From: an uncultured Microbulbifer sp.
GTDB taxonomy: Bacteria > Pseudomonadota > Gammaproteobacteria > Pseudomonadales > Cellvibrionaceae
DNA length: 64,000 nt
Assembly: GCF_947504145.1 (NCBI RefSeq)
Contig: NZ_CANNGQ010000001.1
Location: 310,001-374,000, forward strand
Direction: 5' to 3'
Position numbers and translations under genes: made by a program. Position 1 is the stretch's first letter. Each line of letters begins with the position of its first letter. Positions 37,653 to 47,426 of this stretch are shown here, one piece after another. The notes below the pieces were generated by a model. That model did no database searches. It was not told the origin of the DNA and was given only the letters and a program-made list of their open reading frames with translations.

Positions 37653-37674
37653 GCCGCCCCGGTCCCGGGGCGGC
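37653..37674 (+). terminator. GC hairpin after asd
   Basis: GCCGCCCC (37653-37660) / GGGGCGGC (37667-37674) with a six-base loop, followed by TTCCCCCC rather than a T run, so it may be a pause or weak terminator. Confidence 0.45.
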
Positions 37675-37774
37675 TTCCCCCCACACTCTCCCTGAGTATA
37701 ATCCCCCGCATTTTCAGGCTGTTTATTCGCCGAACTGGCGCAGAAGCAACCGATTCATCTCGTGAGAACCCAAT

Positions 37775-38779
37775 ATGACAGAGTCCACCCGGGAACTGGT
37801 GATCGTAGGTGTTGGCAGTGCGCCCTTTGATGCATTGCTGGAGATCCTCGAAGAGCGGAAAACGGTCACTCCCGCCGAATTGAAGCTGCTGGCGGCGGAC
37901 GAGGCGGATGTGGATCCCCAGGTGTTTGCCAACCGCAGTGTGTCGGTGCAGTCACTGAAAGGGTTTGTATTTACCCCCGATCAGGTAGTTTTATTGCTGG
38001 TCTCAGATGAGACCGCCACCGAGGCGCTGTCTCTGGCGGAAAATGCAGGGGCTTGGGTTGTGGATGCCGCGGGCATTACCCGTGGCGACGAAAGTGTGGC
38101 CCTGGTGCACCCGGTGCTGAATCCGGCGTTGTTGAACGAGCGCGAAGAGCAGGATCGGAAGGTGGTTGCCGTACCCGGTGCGGGTGCGGCAATGATTGCC
38201 GAAGCCCTGTATCCGCTGAAGTCGCAACTGCAATCGGTGGAAGTGGTATTGAACCAACCGGTGTCCGCCCTGGGTAAGAGCAGTGTGGACGCGGCTGCCG
38301 CGCAGACTGCGCGCCTGTTCAACGGGCAGGAGCCAGACGTGGATGAAGCCACCGGCCAGCGCCTGGCCTTTAACCACCTGAGCTCTGCAGAGGCGCTGCT
38401 GGAAAGCGGCCACAGCTTTAGTGAGCTGGCACTGGTGCTCGAATTGCGCCGGTTACTGGGGGAGGAGGTTGCCCTCGATGCCACGATCAACACGGCGTCG
38501 GTCTTTCATGGCCAGCTGGCGAACCTGAGTGTGCAATTGAGTGAAAAGCAACCACTAAAAACGGTGCGCGGATTGCTCGCCAACGGCGCGCGCCTTGTCA
38601 TGCGCGAGCGCCCTTCGGCACAGGATGCGGTGGGTGGTGAGAATACGTTGTTGGGAAGACTGCGCACCGGACTGATCAATCCGCGGCAGGTTGCTTTTTG
38701 TGCGGCATCCGACAATTTGCGCAAAGACGTGGCAATTAACTGTGTACAGATTGTCCACTTGTTGCTAAAAACCCATTGA
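37775..38779 (+). CDS. usg: Usg-1-like degenerate aspartate-semialdehyde dehydrogenase homologue
   Basis: A 334-residue protein with the overall fold order of ASADH (Rossmann half 1-130, then the dimerisation domain), but the catalytic Cys segment is replaced: the equivalent of GGNCTV reads VPGAGAAMIAEAL, so no acyl-enzyme can form. The nucleotide loop is also changed (VGVGSAPFDALLEI). It resembles E. coli Usg and its Pseudomonas counterpart, which lie next to the asd/truA region and have no known enzyme activity. A TATAAT lies at about 37698-37703. It is 139 bases after asd and 302 before fimV. A structural or regulatory role is only inference. Confidence 0.85.
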   Translation: MTESTRELVIVGVGSAPFDALLEILEERKTVTPAELKLLAADEADVDPQVFANRSVSVQSLKGFVFTPDQVVLLLVSDETATEALSLAENAGAWVVDAAGITRGDESVALVHPVLNPALLNEREEQDRKVVAVPGAGAAMIAEALYPLKSQLQSVEVVLNQPVSALGKSSVDAAAAQTARLFNGQEPDVDEATGQRLAFNHLSSAEALLESGHSFSELALVLELRRLLGEEVALDATINTASVFHGQLANLSVQLSEKQPLKTVRGLLANGARLVMRERPSAQDAVGGENTLLGRLRTGLINPRQVAFCAASDNLRKDVAINCVQIVHLLLKTH

Positions 38780-39081
38780 TATTTAATACTTAGCGGCCTT
38801 TCTGAAGGTTTCTTCTTAACTTCGCCCGACACGGGCGGCGGCACCGCCTGGGGGGCAGTGCCGCGAAAAGTGAGAAGGCGTCGGATAGGCCTGGTCTTTT
38901 TCGGGGGGTGATTCGTTCGCAAGAGTGAATTGCCGGAGAGCGGAGCCTGGTGTCTGAGCACCGGTTCTTTTGAGTAATTATCGTGCAGATTGATGGCTGC
39001 ACAACCCCGCTGCCTGTGAAAACACTGAGAGTGTTTTTTGTACAGGTTGCGGTGTGATTCTAACAATAAAGGGAATCGGTT
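38780..39081. other. Intergenic leader of fimV
   Basis: 302 bases with a seven-pair hairpin (GCGGCAC 38838-38844 / GTGCCGC 38858-38864) and GC-rich inverted sequence around it. I see no clear -35/-10 and no gene; fimV's promoter probably lies here, given the length. Confidence 0.4.
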
Positions 39082-42000
39082 ATGCGTGTGCAAAAGCTGG
39101 CACTAGCGGTAGGTCTGGTCAGCGCACTGGGTGGAAATGGGGCTCTGGCGCTCGGTCTGGGTGAGATCAAACTGAACTCAACTCTGAACCAACCTCTCAA
39201 TGCGGAAATCAATCTGCTGCAGACTCGCGGCCTTGGTGAGAGTGAAATCAAGGTGCGCCTGGCCAGCACTGAGGACTTCGAGCGCGCCGGTGTCGACCGC
39301 GCCTATCTGCTCGACGAACTGCGCTTTGATGTGGATTACTCCAGCGGCCAGCCGGTTGTCCGGATTTCCAGCCGTACGCCGATTCGCGAACCTTTCCTGA
39401 ATTTCCTGGTAGAAACCCGCTGGCCCAGCGGTCGCCTGCTGCGGGAATACACTCTGTTGATGGATCTGCCCGCTTTCTCCACCACCACCGCGTCCCAGCC
39501 GGTGCGTGCGGCTGAGCGCGAGCGCCAGCAAGTGCGCCGCGATGCGCCGGTGCAGAAGCCACTGCAGCCAACGGTTCAGCGTACTCCGGAACCGGTACAG
39601 GCACCCGTGGAGCAGCCGGCGCCCGCAGAAGCTGCGCCCGAGACTGCGACTGCCACCGAGCCCCAGCAGCCGGTATACGAAGCACCTGTTGAGGAGCCCG
39701 TCGAGCTCCAGAGTGAGGCGGTCGCCGACAGCGGCAGCCGCGTCTACGGCCCGGTAGAGGCCAACAAAACCCTGTGGGAGATCGCCCGCGACAGCCGCGA
39801 GACCCGCGACCTCTCCGTACAGCAGACCATGCTGGCAATTCAGCGTCTCAACCCAGAGGCGTTTATCAATAACAATATCAATCTGCTGAAGAAGGGCGCG
39901 GTACTGCGCCTGCCTACCGCAGAGGAAGTGCGCAACCTGAGCCTGACCGACGCGGTCTCTCAAGTAGCGACCCAGAATGATGCCTGGCGCGAGCGCGTTG
40001 GTGTGGCCGAGGCCGATGTGACTGGCGCACCACTGGACGGTCGCGCGGTGGTGGAAGAAACCGTTGAAAGCGATGCGCTGGAAGGGCGCGTTTCTCTGGC
40101 GGCGCCCGGCGACAATGAATCTGTGCTCTCCGGTTCCGGCAGTGGTACCGGTGAGAGCGAGGCCCTTGAGGGCGAACTGGCGGTGACCGAGGAAGAACTC
40201 GACAAATCCCGCCTGGAAAATACTGAGCTACAGGATCGCATTGGCGAGCTGGATGAGCAGATCGACACCATGGAGCGCCTGGTTGAGGTCTCCAACGACG
40301 AGCTGCAGGCGGTTCAGGCCGCGGCCGAACAGACGGCTGACGCGGCAGAATCAGCGGACGAACTCTCTGATGAAGTGTTCTCTGAAGATGCCGCGCTGGA
40401 CAGCCTGAGTGAGGAGTCTGGTGAGCTGACTGGCGAAGAAAGCCAGAGCGATCTTCTCGCCGAGGAAGCTGTGGAAACAGATCCGCTGGCAGAAGCCGCA
40501 CCGGAAGTGGTTGCGCAGCCGGAAGAGGTCGCAGAACCCGAAGATGCCTCCCGCAACCGCGTGGTGGTTCAGACCCGCTCCGAGCCGACACTGGTTGAGC
40601 GTGTCATGGACAACATCGTGCCCATTGGTATTGGCGCCGGTGCGCTGCTGATTGGCCTGTTTGGCTTTATGACCTGGCGCCGTCGCAAGGAAGAAGAGGA
40701 AGCTATTCGCCAGGTGGAAGCCGAGATGGCGGCGGAGCGCGCTCTTGCGGATGCACCAGAAGTGGCGGAAGAAGAGGACAACCTCGTCGCCGTTGAAGAG
40801 ATGGAGGCCAATGAAACCTTCGATCTGGATCAGCTGGGTGAAGTGGAAACCGATGATCCGGTAGCAGAAGCGGAAATTCATCTGTCCCTGGATCAGTATC
40901 AGGAAGCCGAAGCCAAGCTGCTGGCCGGCCTGAAGGCGGCGCCTGAGAACATCGATGCGCGCCTGATGCTGCTGGAAGTCTACGCAAACCAGCAGAACGG
41001 CGAGCAGTTTGACGATCACTACCGTCAGCTGTTGGGCTACAGCGATGGCCCGGCGGCAGACCGCGCGGCGCGTCTGCGTGAAACCATTGCCGGTATTGGC
41101 GCCTTTGTGGCCCCGGAAAATGATTTCTCCAGTGAGTCTCTGGAAGCTGCGCAGCTGGACGATATGGGCGCTGACTTCGATGCCGAAGCCAGCTTTGATG
41201 ACCTGGATGAATTCTCCAGCCGTGAGCCTTCCAGCTCTACGGAAGCTGTCGACGAGAGTGACTTTGGCTCTCTCGACGACCTGTCACTGGACCTGGGCGA
41301 TGACACTGCGCCTGCAGCCGCCAGCGAGTCGGAAGATGAATTCTCCCTGGATCTCGACCTGGGCGACGACCTGTCTCTGGATGACTCCGTCGCGGAGCCT
41401 TCTCTGGGGCAGGCGGACGACGAAGTCTCTTTCGATCTGGATCTCGGTGCGGAAAGCAGCGATTCCGTTGTTAGCCCGGAATCTACTGCCGAGGACGAAA
41501 ACTTTGACCTCGACGGCCTGATGGCCGATGGCGAGCTGGATCTGGAAAGCCTGGAAAGCCTGGATCTGGATTCTGATTTCAATATCGAAACCAAAACTGA
41601 AGCCGACGCTGCTGCCGACACGGAATCTTTCGTACTGGAAGATTCCCCTGAAGTTGCTGGTCAGGGCGTTAGCACAGAAGCGGCAGAAGAGGGCGGCCTG
41701 GCGTTTGATCTCGACCTCACGCCAATGGAAGACGATGGCGAGGCACTGAGTGATTCAGGTGCAGAGCCCCGCAGCGAGCACGCGCAGGACGATGAGCTGG
41801 ACAGCTTCGGCGACGACCTTGGCAGCCTCGATCTGGATTCCATTGATCTTGGCGATCTGGAGCTGGATGGCGACGAGTTTTCCGCGGAATCTCCCGCGGC
41901 AACCCGCTCCGCCGGCAGTGACGCCGCCGACCTTGAACTGGATGGCGACCTGGATCTCGCAGTCGCGGAAGAGTCTTCTTCGCAACCGGCCAAGCCCGCC

Positions 42001-42243
42001 GCCCAATCGTCAGCGGACGAAGCGGATCTGGGTGACTTGAGTTTCAACCTGGAAAGCGATCTGGATTCCGAGCTGAATCTGCTGGAAGGTAGCGACGAAG
42101 TCAGTACCAAACTGGAACTGGCGCAGGCTTACCTGGATATGGGTGACAAAGACGGTGCCCGCGAGATTCTTGGCGAAGTTGTCGAAGAAGCCGCAGGTGA
42201 AAACCAGCAGCGCGCCAAAGATATGCTGGAGCGCATGCGCTAA
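39082..42243 (+). CDS. fimV: FimV polar-hub / type IV pilus assembly protein
   Basis: A 1053-residue inner-membrane protein. Order: signal peptide (MRVQKLALAVGLVSALGG), FimV periplasmic domain (to about 130), Pro/Ala/Glu-rich linker, LysM peptidoglycan-binding domain (about 220-284), coiled coil (363-415), one membrane helix (IGIGAGALLIGLFGFM, about 513-533) followed by basic WRRRKEEE, then a long acidic cytoplasmic region with repeated LDLDLGDDLSLDDS-type motifs, and a C-terminal TPR-like FimV domain (LELAQAYLDMGDKDGARE, about 1000-1053). FimV/HubP anchors polar proteins, promotes type IV pilus secretin assembly and affects cAMP signalling. No pilus genes are adjacent; the gene is placed between usg and truA as in Pseudomonas. 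Confidence 0.95.
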   Translation: MRVQKLALAVGLVSALGGNGALALGLGEIKLNSTLNQPLNAEINLLQTRGLGESEIKVRLASTEDFERAGVDRAYLLDELRFDVDYSSGQPVVRISSRTPIREPFLNFLVETRWPSGRLLREYTLLMDLPAFSTTTASQPVRAAERERQQVRRDAPVQKPLQPTVQRTPEPVQAPVEQPAPAEAAPETATATEPQQPVYEAPVEEPVELQSEAVADSGSRVYGPVEANKTLWEIARDSRETRDLSVQQTMLAIQRLNPEAFINNNINLLKKGAVLRLPTAEEVRNLSLTDAVSQVATQNDAWRERVGVAEADVTGAPLDGRAVVEETVESDALEGRVSLAAPGDNESVLSGSGSGTGESEALEGELAVTEEELDKSRLENTELQDRIGELDEQIDTMERLVEVSNDELQAVQAAAEQTADAAESADELSDEVFSEDAALDSLSEESGELTGEESQSDLLAEEAVETDPLAEAAPEVVAQPEEVAEPEDASRNRVVVQTRSEPTLVERVMDNIVPIGIGAGALLIGLFGFMTWRRRKEEEEAIRQVEAEMAAERALADAPEVAEEEDNLVAVEEMEANETFDLDQLGEVETDDPVAEAEIHLSLDQYQEAEAKLLAGLKAAPENIDARLMLLEVYANQQNGEQFDDHYRQLLGYSDGPAADRAARLRETIAGIGAFVAPENDFSSESLEAAQLDDMGADFDAEASFDDLDEFSSREPSSSTEAVDESDFGSLDDLSLDLGDDTAPAAASESEDEFSLDLDLGDDLSLDDSVAEPSLGQADDEVSFDLDLGAESSDSVVSPESTAEDENFDLDGLMADGELDLESLESLDLDSDFNIETKTEADAAADTESFVLEDSPEVAGQGVSTEAAEEGGLAFDLDLTPMEDDGEALSDSGAEPRSEHAQDDELDSFGDDLGSLDLDSIDLGDLELDGDEFSAESPAATRSAGSDAADLELDGDLDLAVAEESSSQPAKPAAQSSADEADLGDLSFNLESDLDSELNLLEGSDEVSTKLELAQAYLDMGDKDGAREILGEVVEEAAGENQQRAKDMLERMR

Positions 42244-42281
42244 CTCCCGATTTACCACGCTATCTACAGCGACAACACTTT

Positions 42282-42312
42282 GACCCCGCCACGTGCGGGG
42301 TCTTTCTTTTTT
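42282..42312 (+). terminator. Rho-independent terminator of fimV
   Basis: GACCCCGC (42282-42289) / GCGGGGTC (42295-42302), five-base loop, then TTTCTTTTTT. Confidence 0.93.
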
Positions 42313-42354
42313 GGGTGATCGCTCTTTTTTGATCCAGGTGTAAAATCCACGCAC

Positions 42355-43242
42355 ATGACCAGCAAGATTTACCAGTACAAACCCAATGGCGAAGTCCCTC
42401 CGGGTGAGCAACTGCCGGAAGGCGTGCAGCGTATTGCTCTCGGCGTAGAGTATTGCGGCACCCGTCTGCGCGGTTTTCAGAAACAGAAACACGATGCGCT
42501 CACGGTGCAGGAAACCCTGGAAAAAGCCATTTCGAAAGTCGCTGCCGAGCCGGTAACTCTGGTGTGTGCGGGGCGCACGGATGCCGGTGTGCATGCCACC
42601 GGTCAGGTCATCCACTTCGATACCCGCGCGCAGCGGCCCACCAAGGCCTGGATTCAGGGCGTGAACACGCAGATGCCGTTTGATGTGCGGGTGCACTGGG
42701 CGCAGGAAGTGCCGGCGCAGTTCCACGCGCGCTTTTCAGCGCGAAATCGCACCTATCGCTATCTGATTCACAGTGCGCCCTCGCGCAGCGCACAGGCATC
42801 GAGCGAGGTGACCTGGACCGAGCGCACCCAGGATATGGCGGCCATGCGCGAAGGGGCGCGGCATCTTATCGGCGAGCACGATTTCAGCAGTTTTCGCGCC
42901 TCCCAGTGTCAGGCAAAGTCACCGGTGCGCCGCCTCACCAAGTTGGATATCGGTCGGGTGGGGGAGTTGATCGTGCTGGAAGTCAGCGCCACGGCTTTTC
43001 TGCACCATATGGTGCGCAATATTGCCGGCGTGTTGATGGCCGTCGGGCGCGGTGACCGCGATCCGGAGTGGGTGCGCGAAGTGCTGGAGGCGCGGGACAG
43101 AAGTGCCGCAGGAGTGACAGCGCAGCCCCATGGCTTGTACCTGGTGGATGTGCAATATCCCGATGAGTTCACGCTTCCCGAGCGCGCCCCAGGTCCGCTG
43201 CTGGTTCCGTTGCCCCTGGGGGCCATTGGTGATGGCGGCTGA
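42355..43242 (+). CDS. truA: tRNA pseudouridine synthase A
   Basis: Makes pseudouridine at positions 38-40 of tRNA anticodon arms. The catalytic Asp lies in CAGRTDAGVHATGQV (near residue 77), with RYLIHS and FLHHMVRNIAGVL further on, both family signatures. The 295-residue product has a slightly longer N-terminus (MTSKIYQYKPNGEVPPG) than many TruA; internal in-frame starts exist, but all family motifs begin after residue 27. It follows fimV after a terminator and so probably has its own promoter. Confidence 0.95.
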   Translation: MTSKIYQYKPNGEVPPGEQLPEGVQRIALGVEYCGTRLRGFQKQKHDALTVQETLEKAISKVAAEPVTLVCAGRTDAGVHATGQVIHFDTRAQRPTKAWIQGVNTQMPFDVRVHWAQEVPAQFHARFSARNRTYRYLIHSAPSRSAQASSEVTWTERTQDMAAMREGARHLIGEHDFSSFRASQCQAKSPVRRLTKLDIGRVGELIVLEVSATAFLHHMVRNIAGVLMAVGRGDRDPEWVREVLEARDRSAAGVTAQPHGLYLVDVQYPDEFTLPERAPGPLLVPLPLGAIGDGG

Positions 43243-43429
43243 TGGTGACGGCTGCGTTTCGCCAAATCCTTCAATCTGCTAGTATCGCGGGCTCTCCGAA
43301 ATTTCTCTGCTGCCAGCACCCGGGGCCTTTTCCGATATCAGGCTTGGGTGGCGGTTCCTGCTGTCCCTTCAGCCCTATTGGGGAGGGCGTGGGGTAGGCC
43401 AGTCTGGCAGTCTTGGCGGTATATGGATT

Positions 43430-44083
43430 ATGCGCGTAAAGATCTGCGGAATTACCAGTGTTGAAGATGCTCGCCTGGCCGTCGATGCCGGTGCCGACGC
43501 GCTCGGGCTGGTGTTTTATCCCCCGAGCCCTCGCAATGTTACCCCTGAACAGGCCGCAGAAATTGCCCGTGCGGTATCCCCGTTTGCGGTGCTTACCGGC
43601 CTGTTTGTGGATGCGCATCCTCAGCAGGTGGAAGCGGTGCTCGATCAGGTGCCGCTGAATCTGTTGCAGTTCCACGGCAGTGAAAACGCCCCCTATTGCC
43701 GGCAGTTCCGCCGTCCCTACATCAAAGCCCTGCGAATGAAGCCCGAGCTGGACCCGCTAGAAGCCATGGCGGCTTTCCCGGATGCCCGCGGGATTCTACT
43801 GGACGCCTATCGCAAGGGGGTTCCCGGTGGTACCGGCGACACCTTTGACTGGCAGCGGGTCCCACAAGCCAGCGGTCGTCAGATTATCCTCGCCGGTGGC
43901 CTGACTCCCGAAAACGTTGCCGCGGCGATCGCCGAGGCCGGGCCGGATGCGGTGGATGTCAGTGGTGGTGTAGAAGCTGCGCCGGGCCGCAAAGACGCCA
44001 AAAAAGTACACGATTTTATTCGCGCCGCACGCGCCGCTGAATCCAGCGGCGTTAGCCGTTCAGAATTGACACAAGGAGTTTGA
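43430..44083 (+). CDS. trpF: Phosphoribosylanthranilate isomerase
   Basis: TIM-barrel isomerase of tryptophan synthesis (217 aa), converting PRA to CdRP. The catalytic Cys is in VKICGIT and the catalytic Asp in RGILLDAYRKG; the phosphate loops are LAGGLTPENV and VDVSGGVEAAPGRKD. The ATG at 43430 precedes MRVKICGIT. trpB begins three bases after its stop, so trpFBA is an operon. A TAGTAT box in the 187-base upstream gap is a weak promoter candidate; I saw no Trp-rich leader peptide. Confidence 0.96.
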   Translation: MRVKICGITSVEDARLAVDAGADALGLVFYPPSPRNVTPEQAAEIARAVSPFAVLTGLFVDAHPQQVEAVLDQVPLNLLQFHGSENAPYCRQFRRPYIKALRMKPELDPLEAMAAFPDARGILLDAYRKGVPGGTGDTFDWQRVPQASGRQIILAGGLTPENVAAAIAEAGPDAVDVSGGVEAAPGRKDAKKVHDFIRAARAAESSGVSRSELTQGV

Positions 44084-44086
44084 GCT

Positions 44087-45307
<1,221 letters not shown>

Positions 45308-45318
45308 GGAGTGACACG

Positions 45319-46131
45319 GTGACAGAAGAACAGAACAGAATCGATCGCCGCTTCGCCAAACTGCGCAGCGAAGGCCGCAAGGCACTGGTAACCTATATTG
45401 TTGCCGGTGACGGCGGCCTGGAAAACACCGTAGACCTGATGCATCAGCTGGTGGCCAGTGGCTCTGACCTGATCGAGTTGGGAGTGCCTTTTTCGGATCC
45501 CATGGCCGAGGGGCCGGTGATCCAAAAAGGGCACGAGCGCGCGCTGGAGCACAAGGCTTCGCTGCGCAAATGCCTGGCGCTGGTAAAAGAGTTCCGCGGT
45601 AAAGACGCCGATACACCGGTGATTTTGATGGGCTATTACAACCCCATCGAAAAAATGGGTGGCGAGGTATTTGCCGATGGCCTGAAAGAGGCTGGCGCAG
45701 ATGGGGCCCTTACCGTTGACCTGCCGGCAGAAGAGGCGGGTCCGCTCAACGGGTTACTGAGCGCCCGCAACCTGCGCAATATTTTCCTGCTGACCCCCAC
45801 CACCAGCGATGCGCGGATCAAGCAGATTACCGAGCTGGCCAGTGGCTTTGTCTACTATGTATCCCTGAAAGGCGTTACCGGGGCTGGCCATCTGGATCTG
45901 GATTCCGTGCGCGAGAACCTGGCGCGTATCCGCCGGCATACCGAGCTGCCGCTGTGTGTGGGCTTCGGAATCAAGGATGGCGCTTCGGCAAAAGCAGTGA
46001 GCGCCGATGGCGACGGTGCCGTGGTGGGCAGCGTGCTGGTTTCCGCGGTGGGCGAATCCGCCGATGGCACTGAGGCAAAAGATCGTATCGGTGCGCTGGT
46101 AGCAGAAATGCGCACGGCGCTGGATAGCTGA
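45319..46131 (+). CDS. trpA: Tryptophan synthase alpha subunit
   Basis: Aldolase-type TIM barrel (270 aa) cleaving indole-3-glycerol phosphate. Catalytic Glu is in LIELGVPFSDPMAEGPVIQ, catalytic Asp in TVDLPAEEA. The start is GTG 45319, 11 bases after trpB, with GGAGTG upstream. Slight oddity: LTPTTSDARIK shows the normal phosphate-binding region. A stem-loop follows 25 bases after the stop. Confidence 0.97.
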   Translation: MTEEQNRIDRRFAKLRSEGRKALVTYIVAGDGGLENTVDLMHQLVASGSDLIELGVPFSDPMAEGPVIQKGHERALEHKASLRKCLALVKEFRGKDADTPVILMGYYNPIEKMGGEVFADGLKEAGADGALTVDLPAEEAGPLNGLLSARNLRNIFLLTPTTSDARIKQITELASGFVYYVSLKGVTGAGHLDLDSVRENLARIRRHTELPLCVGFGIKDGASAKAVSADGDGAVVGSVLVSAVGESADGTEAKDRIGALVAEMRTALDS

Positions 46132-46156
46132 CCGATATTTTGGTTGCCAGTACCCC

Positions 46157-46207
46157 TTGGCCAGAAAGCCCGGATAGGCGGCTTATCTGGCCAAGAGCAA
46201 CGTTTTT
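46157..46207 (+). terminator. Stem-loop after trpA
   Basis: TTGGCCAGA (46157-46165) pairs perfectly with TCTGGCCAA (46186-46194); the stem continues with AAGCC (46166-46170) / GGCTT (46180-46184) after a single bulged A. A T5 run begins about nine bases beyond the stem. It is probably the trp operon terminator, perhaps inefficient. Confidence 0.65.
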
Positions 46208-46320
46208 GAAAGTGGTTTAATTCGCGGTTTTAGGATTGCCGGTCATATACGCTATGCCTTGTGCGTGGGGCGGATGTCCCGGCAACGTCATTTCAGCAAG
46301 CATCGGATTTTGGAAACAGA

Positions 46321-47175
46321 ATGAGCTGGTTAGAGAAAATTGTTCCGTCGGTGATTCGCACCGAGCGTCGTGCCGGTGCCAGCAAGGTGCCGGAAGGGGT
46401 CTGGAAGAAGTGCGTGAAGTGCGATTCCACCCTGTACCTGCCCGAGCTGGAGCGCAACCTGGATGTGTGCCCCAAGTGTGAACACCATTTCCGTATCGGC
46501 GCCCGCCGCCGTCTGGATATGTTCCTGGACACGGAGCACCGCGAGGAGCTGGCGACCGATGTGGAGCCGGTGGATCGCCTGAAATTCAAGGATGTGAAGA
46601 AATACAAGGACCGTCTGACCCAGGCGCAGAAGGCGACCGGTGAGAAGGATGCGCTGGTGGCGATGCAAGGCCTGCTGGAAGGCAAGCCGTTGGTTGCGGT
46701 GGCGTTTGAGTTTGCGTTCCACGGTGGCTCTATGGGCTATGTGGTCGGTGAGAAGTTCACTCGTGCGGCTCAGCGCGCGCTGGACGAGAATATTCCGCTG
46801 GTGTGTTTTTCGGCGACCGGTGGTGCTCGTATGCAGGAGGCGTTGATCTCGCTGATGCAGATGGCGAAAACGTCTGCGGTGCTGGAGAAGTTACGCATGG
46901 CGGGTGTGCCATACATCTCCATCATGACGGACCCGGTGTATGGCGGTGTGTCTGCATCCCTGGCATTGCTGGGCGATATCAATGCGGCGGAGCCTGGTGC
47001 CCGCGCCGGTTTTGCCGGCCCGAATATCATCGAGCAGACCATTCGTCAGAAGCTGCCGAAAGGTTTCCAGCGTGCAGAGTTCCTGCTGGAGCACGGTGCT
47101 ATCGATATGATCATTCCGCGCAGTGAAATGCGGAATACGGTTGGTCGGTTGCTGGGTAAGCTGTCCAATAATTGA
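46321..47175 (+). CDS. accD: Acetyl-CoA carboxylase carboxyltransferase beta subunit
   Basis: Beta subunit of the carboxyltransferase that forms malonyl-CoA (fatty acid synthesis), 284 aa. The N-terminal zinc ribbon has four Cys: CVKCDSTLY and [11 protein letters not shown]. The crotonase-like domain carries [12 protein letters not shown] and [13 protein letters not shown]. The frame opens at 46261, but the ATG at 46321 gives the standard [10 protein letters not shown]. accA is elsewhere. A large inverted repeat separates it from folC. Confidence 0.97.
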   Translation: MSWLEKIVPSVIRTERRAGASKVPEGVWKKCVKCDSTLYLPELERNLDVCPKCEHHFRIGARRRLDMFLDTEHREELATDVEPVDRLKFKDVKKYKDRLTQAQKATGEKDALVAMQGLLEGKPLVAVAFEFAFHGGSMGYVVGEKFTRAAQRALDENIPLVCFSATGGARMQEALISLMQMAKTSAVLEKLRMAGVPYISIMTDPVYGGVSASLALLGDINAAEPGARAGFAGPNIIEQTIRQKLPKGFQRAEFLLEHGAIDMIIPRSEMRNTVGRLLGKLSNN

Positions 47176-47213
47176 TTTTCGTCCGTGGTCTCGTTTTGCC
47201 CTGGTGCATTGGC

Positions 47214-47327
47214 GGGACCGCTGTCGGGTAGAGGTTTGCAAGACACGCCGTGTACCCATCCCTGGGGGCTCTGCACCGCCATCCATGGCGGTGAAGGTCT
47301 TGCAAGTCTCTACCCGACATCGCTCCC
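47214..47327. repeat. Nested inverted repeat between accD and folC
   Basis: Outer arms 47222-47244 and 47297-47319 are complementary at 21 of 23 positions; pairing continues outward with two mismatches to 47214 and 47327 (GGGA/TCCC ends). Inside lie two smaller palindromes, ACAC-GCC-GTGT (47243-47253) and CACCGCCAT/ATGGCGGTG (47274-47282 / 47285-47293). The whole region can form a long stem with two inner hairpins. It resembles large REP/BIME-like intergenic elements; it lacks a T run of a simple terminator. Confidence 0.8.
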
Positions 47328-47426
47328 TTCGCATTAGGCTTCAGTGTCTGATAAAAAATTTCTTCTCATGTTCCATCCGTTACGTCCCAGCTAAAATTCT
47401 CTCTCTGATCAGTCACCGGTGATCTC

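Noticed and set aside
35113-37686. Minus-strand frames of 439 and 413 codons opposite leuB and asd
   Set aside because: They lie wholly over clear genes and have no domain motif or ribosome site.
43243-43429. Trp attenuator upstream of trpF
   Set aside because: No short frame with adjacent Trp codons and no alternative stem pair that I could see.
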